Under the pieces are notes generated by a model. That model worked only from the letters and a program-made list of their open reading frames with translations, did not search any database and was not told the origin of the DNA. A stretch of DNA of 15,050 bases, taken from NCBI GenBank assembly GCA_963707665.1, contig CAVPQU010000019.1, forward strand, positions 1-15,050. The letters run 5' to 3'. A program made the position numbers and the translations under genes. The stretch comes from DATJCV01 sp963707665 (lineage in GTDB: Bacteria > Pseudomonadota > Gammaproteobacteria > Burkholderiales > Burkholderiaceae_D). Numbering within the stretch: the first letter of the stretch is position 1; every line of letters begins with the position of its first letter. Below, one piece after another: positions 14,617-15,050 of this stretch.

Positions 14617-14726
14617 GTCTAACGTTGAAGCTGAGCCACGAACAGTGGCGGGGCACGGAAGGCCAGAAGGGAATGAAGGCCTAAAGGGGCTAGCCGTTGC
14701 AAGTCGGCTCAAGCGACTGGCTAGGC
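14617..14726 (-). other. attC site 5 (long, rightmost)
   Basis: A 110-bp site. On the minus strand it opens with GCCTAGC (one base off the consensus GCCTAAC) and CGCTTGAGCCGAC, and closes with GTGGCTCAGCTTCAACGTTAGAC split over 14617-14639, with the consensus crossover box GTTAGAC. GAGCC (14633-14637) pairs with GGCTC (14706-14710), extended outward by a bulged GCT/AGC. It is the textbook two-ended layout, so it marks the end of a further cassette to the right rather than attI. Confidence 0.75.
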
Positions 14727-15050
14727 TGATCAATCTTCTCGATTTCTTCATTGATGGCGCTTAATCACGACGCTCAGTCCCAAACTACGGCAAAGACGTA
14801 AAAATCGATTCAGTCAGAGCAAGAAGGAATAAATTTTCCCATGTCATCATTGCATCACGTTGCCATGATGACACAAGATCGCTCCATTTTAGGCAGGGGT
14901 GGGTAGTTCTTAAATACTGGCCGTGTGTGGCCTGAGTCCGGTGTCGCGCAGACGTTTTGCGTACATACCCATAGATTAATCAGCGCTAGGCTTCCGCCAG
15001 CCAAGTTAGCGCACCTTGCGCAGCCCAGCGGCCGCTAGCGAAGCACGCAG
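14727..15050. other. Right end without an intact gene: cassette remnant or array leader
   Basis: No frame gives a convincing protein here. On the minus strand, 14748-14813 encodes 21 codons (LNRFLRLCRSLGLSVVIKRH, then Q and TGA) placed just before attC 5, where a cassette gene should end; the segment faintly resembles the C-terminus of XRE/HipB-type antitoxins, but a TGA at 14814-14816 cuts it off upstream. A perfect 9-bp inverted repeat lies at 14842-14873 and a GGCC-N6-GGCC hairpin at 14919-14932. No integrase start, attI repeats or cassette promoter could be recognised. Confidence 0.4.
14842..14873. repeat. Perfect 9-bp inverted repeat
   Basis: TGTCATCAT (14842-14850) and ATGATGACA (14865-14873) are exact inverted copies with a 14-nt spacer. 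No T-tract follows on either strand, so it is not an intrinsic terminator. A protein-binding site or a recombination-related hairpin is possible; nothing distinguishes these. Confidence 0.6.

Larger units (their letters stand above)
11931..14726 (-). mobile_element. Integron gene-cassette array (attC cluster; no integrase in window)
   Basis: Five attC-like sites alternate with four minus-strand genes or gene remnants, each with little space between the end of one attC and the next start codon. Recombination points deduced from the G/TT position give cassettes of about 493, 1023, 497 and 673 bp (11937-12429, 12430-13452, 13453-13949, 13950-14622), plus a partial fifth to the right. Stops of the 313-aa gene and the NYN gene fall inside attC ends. 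Base composition is clearly lower in GC than the flanking backbone, and codon use differs between cassettes, as expected for independently acquired units. Genes read leftward, so attI and intI, if present, lie beyond 15050; otherwise this is a CALIN. Confidence 0.85.

Noticed and set aside
14690..14764. A 24-codon minus-strand frame ending NEEIEKIDQPSQSLEPTCNG
   Set aside because: It runs through the attC 5 end box and has no start codon or upstream coding continuation; probably chance.
14983..15012. GCGCTA and TAGCGC pair, ending in AAGTTAGCGC, as a sixth attC or attI
   Set aside because: Only 30 bp across, too short for attC, with no L-box pairing, and no attI-type direct repeats nearby.

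Overview
The window looks like chromosome of a GC-rich Gram-negative betaproteobacterium. An Oxalobacteraceae-like host (Herbaspirillum/Collimonas/Massilia type) is my inference from codon use and gene content, not from a marker gene. There is no rRNA, tRNA, CRISPR array or recognisable transposase. Positions 1 to about 11,930 are GC-rich backbone. From about 11,931 to the right end the base composition drops visibly and the DNA is an array of integron gene cassettes.

Backbone, left to right. An MBL-fold hydrolase of the persulfide-dioxygenase/Blh type (105-962) sits behind a sigma70-like promoter whose -10 box lies inside an AT-rich inverted repeat. It meets, tail to tail, an XRE-type regulator with a MmyB-like ligand domain (949-1776, minus). 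That regulator is divergent from a small SnoaL/NTF2-like protein (1941-2309), and the gap between them holds a perfect 6-bp inverted repeat that may be its operator. After a strong hairpin comes a probable two-gene envelope operon: an exported Gly/His/Phe-rich protein (2532-2951) and a glycine-zipper lipoprotein (2965-3495). The leader of that operon holds two interlocked perfect inverted repeats that could form a pseudoknot.

A tightly overlapping tripartite efflux operon follows: NodT/OprM-type outer-membrane factor (3760-5247), MdtA-type periplasmic adaptor (5247-6461) and RND inner-membrane permease (6458 onward). The permease carries an apparent 1-nt insertion at about 9498 that destroys the end of its last membrane helix; without it the gene would end at 9605. 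An AI-2E-family membrane protein (9747-10760) converges on a lipid-anchored nucleosidase/phosphorylase-like protein (10769-11809, minus).

Cassette array, 11,931-14,726. Five attC-like sites (11931-11988, 12424-12491, 13447-13509, 13944-14015, 14617-14726) alternate with minus-strand genes: a broken small membrane-protein gene (11996-12390), an unrecognised 313-aa protein (12487-13428), a VOC/glyoxalase-fold protein (13516-13920) and a NYN-domain putative ribonuclease (14010-14603). Two stop codons overlap attC ends, as is usual in cassettes. Since the genes read leftward, the proximal (attI/integrase) end must lie to the right. No integrase gene is visible, so within this window the array is a CALIN-type cluster or the distal end of a larger integron. 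The last ~320 bases hold no intact gene, only an ORF fragment and a perfect 9-bp inverted repeat.
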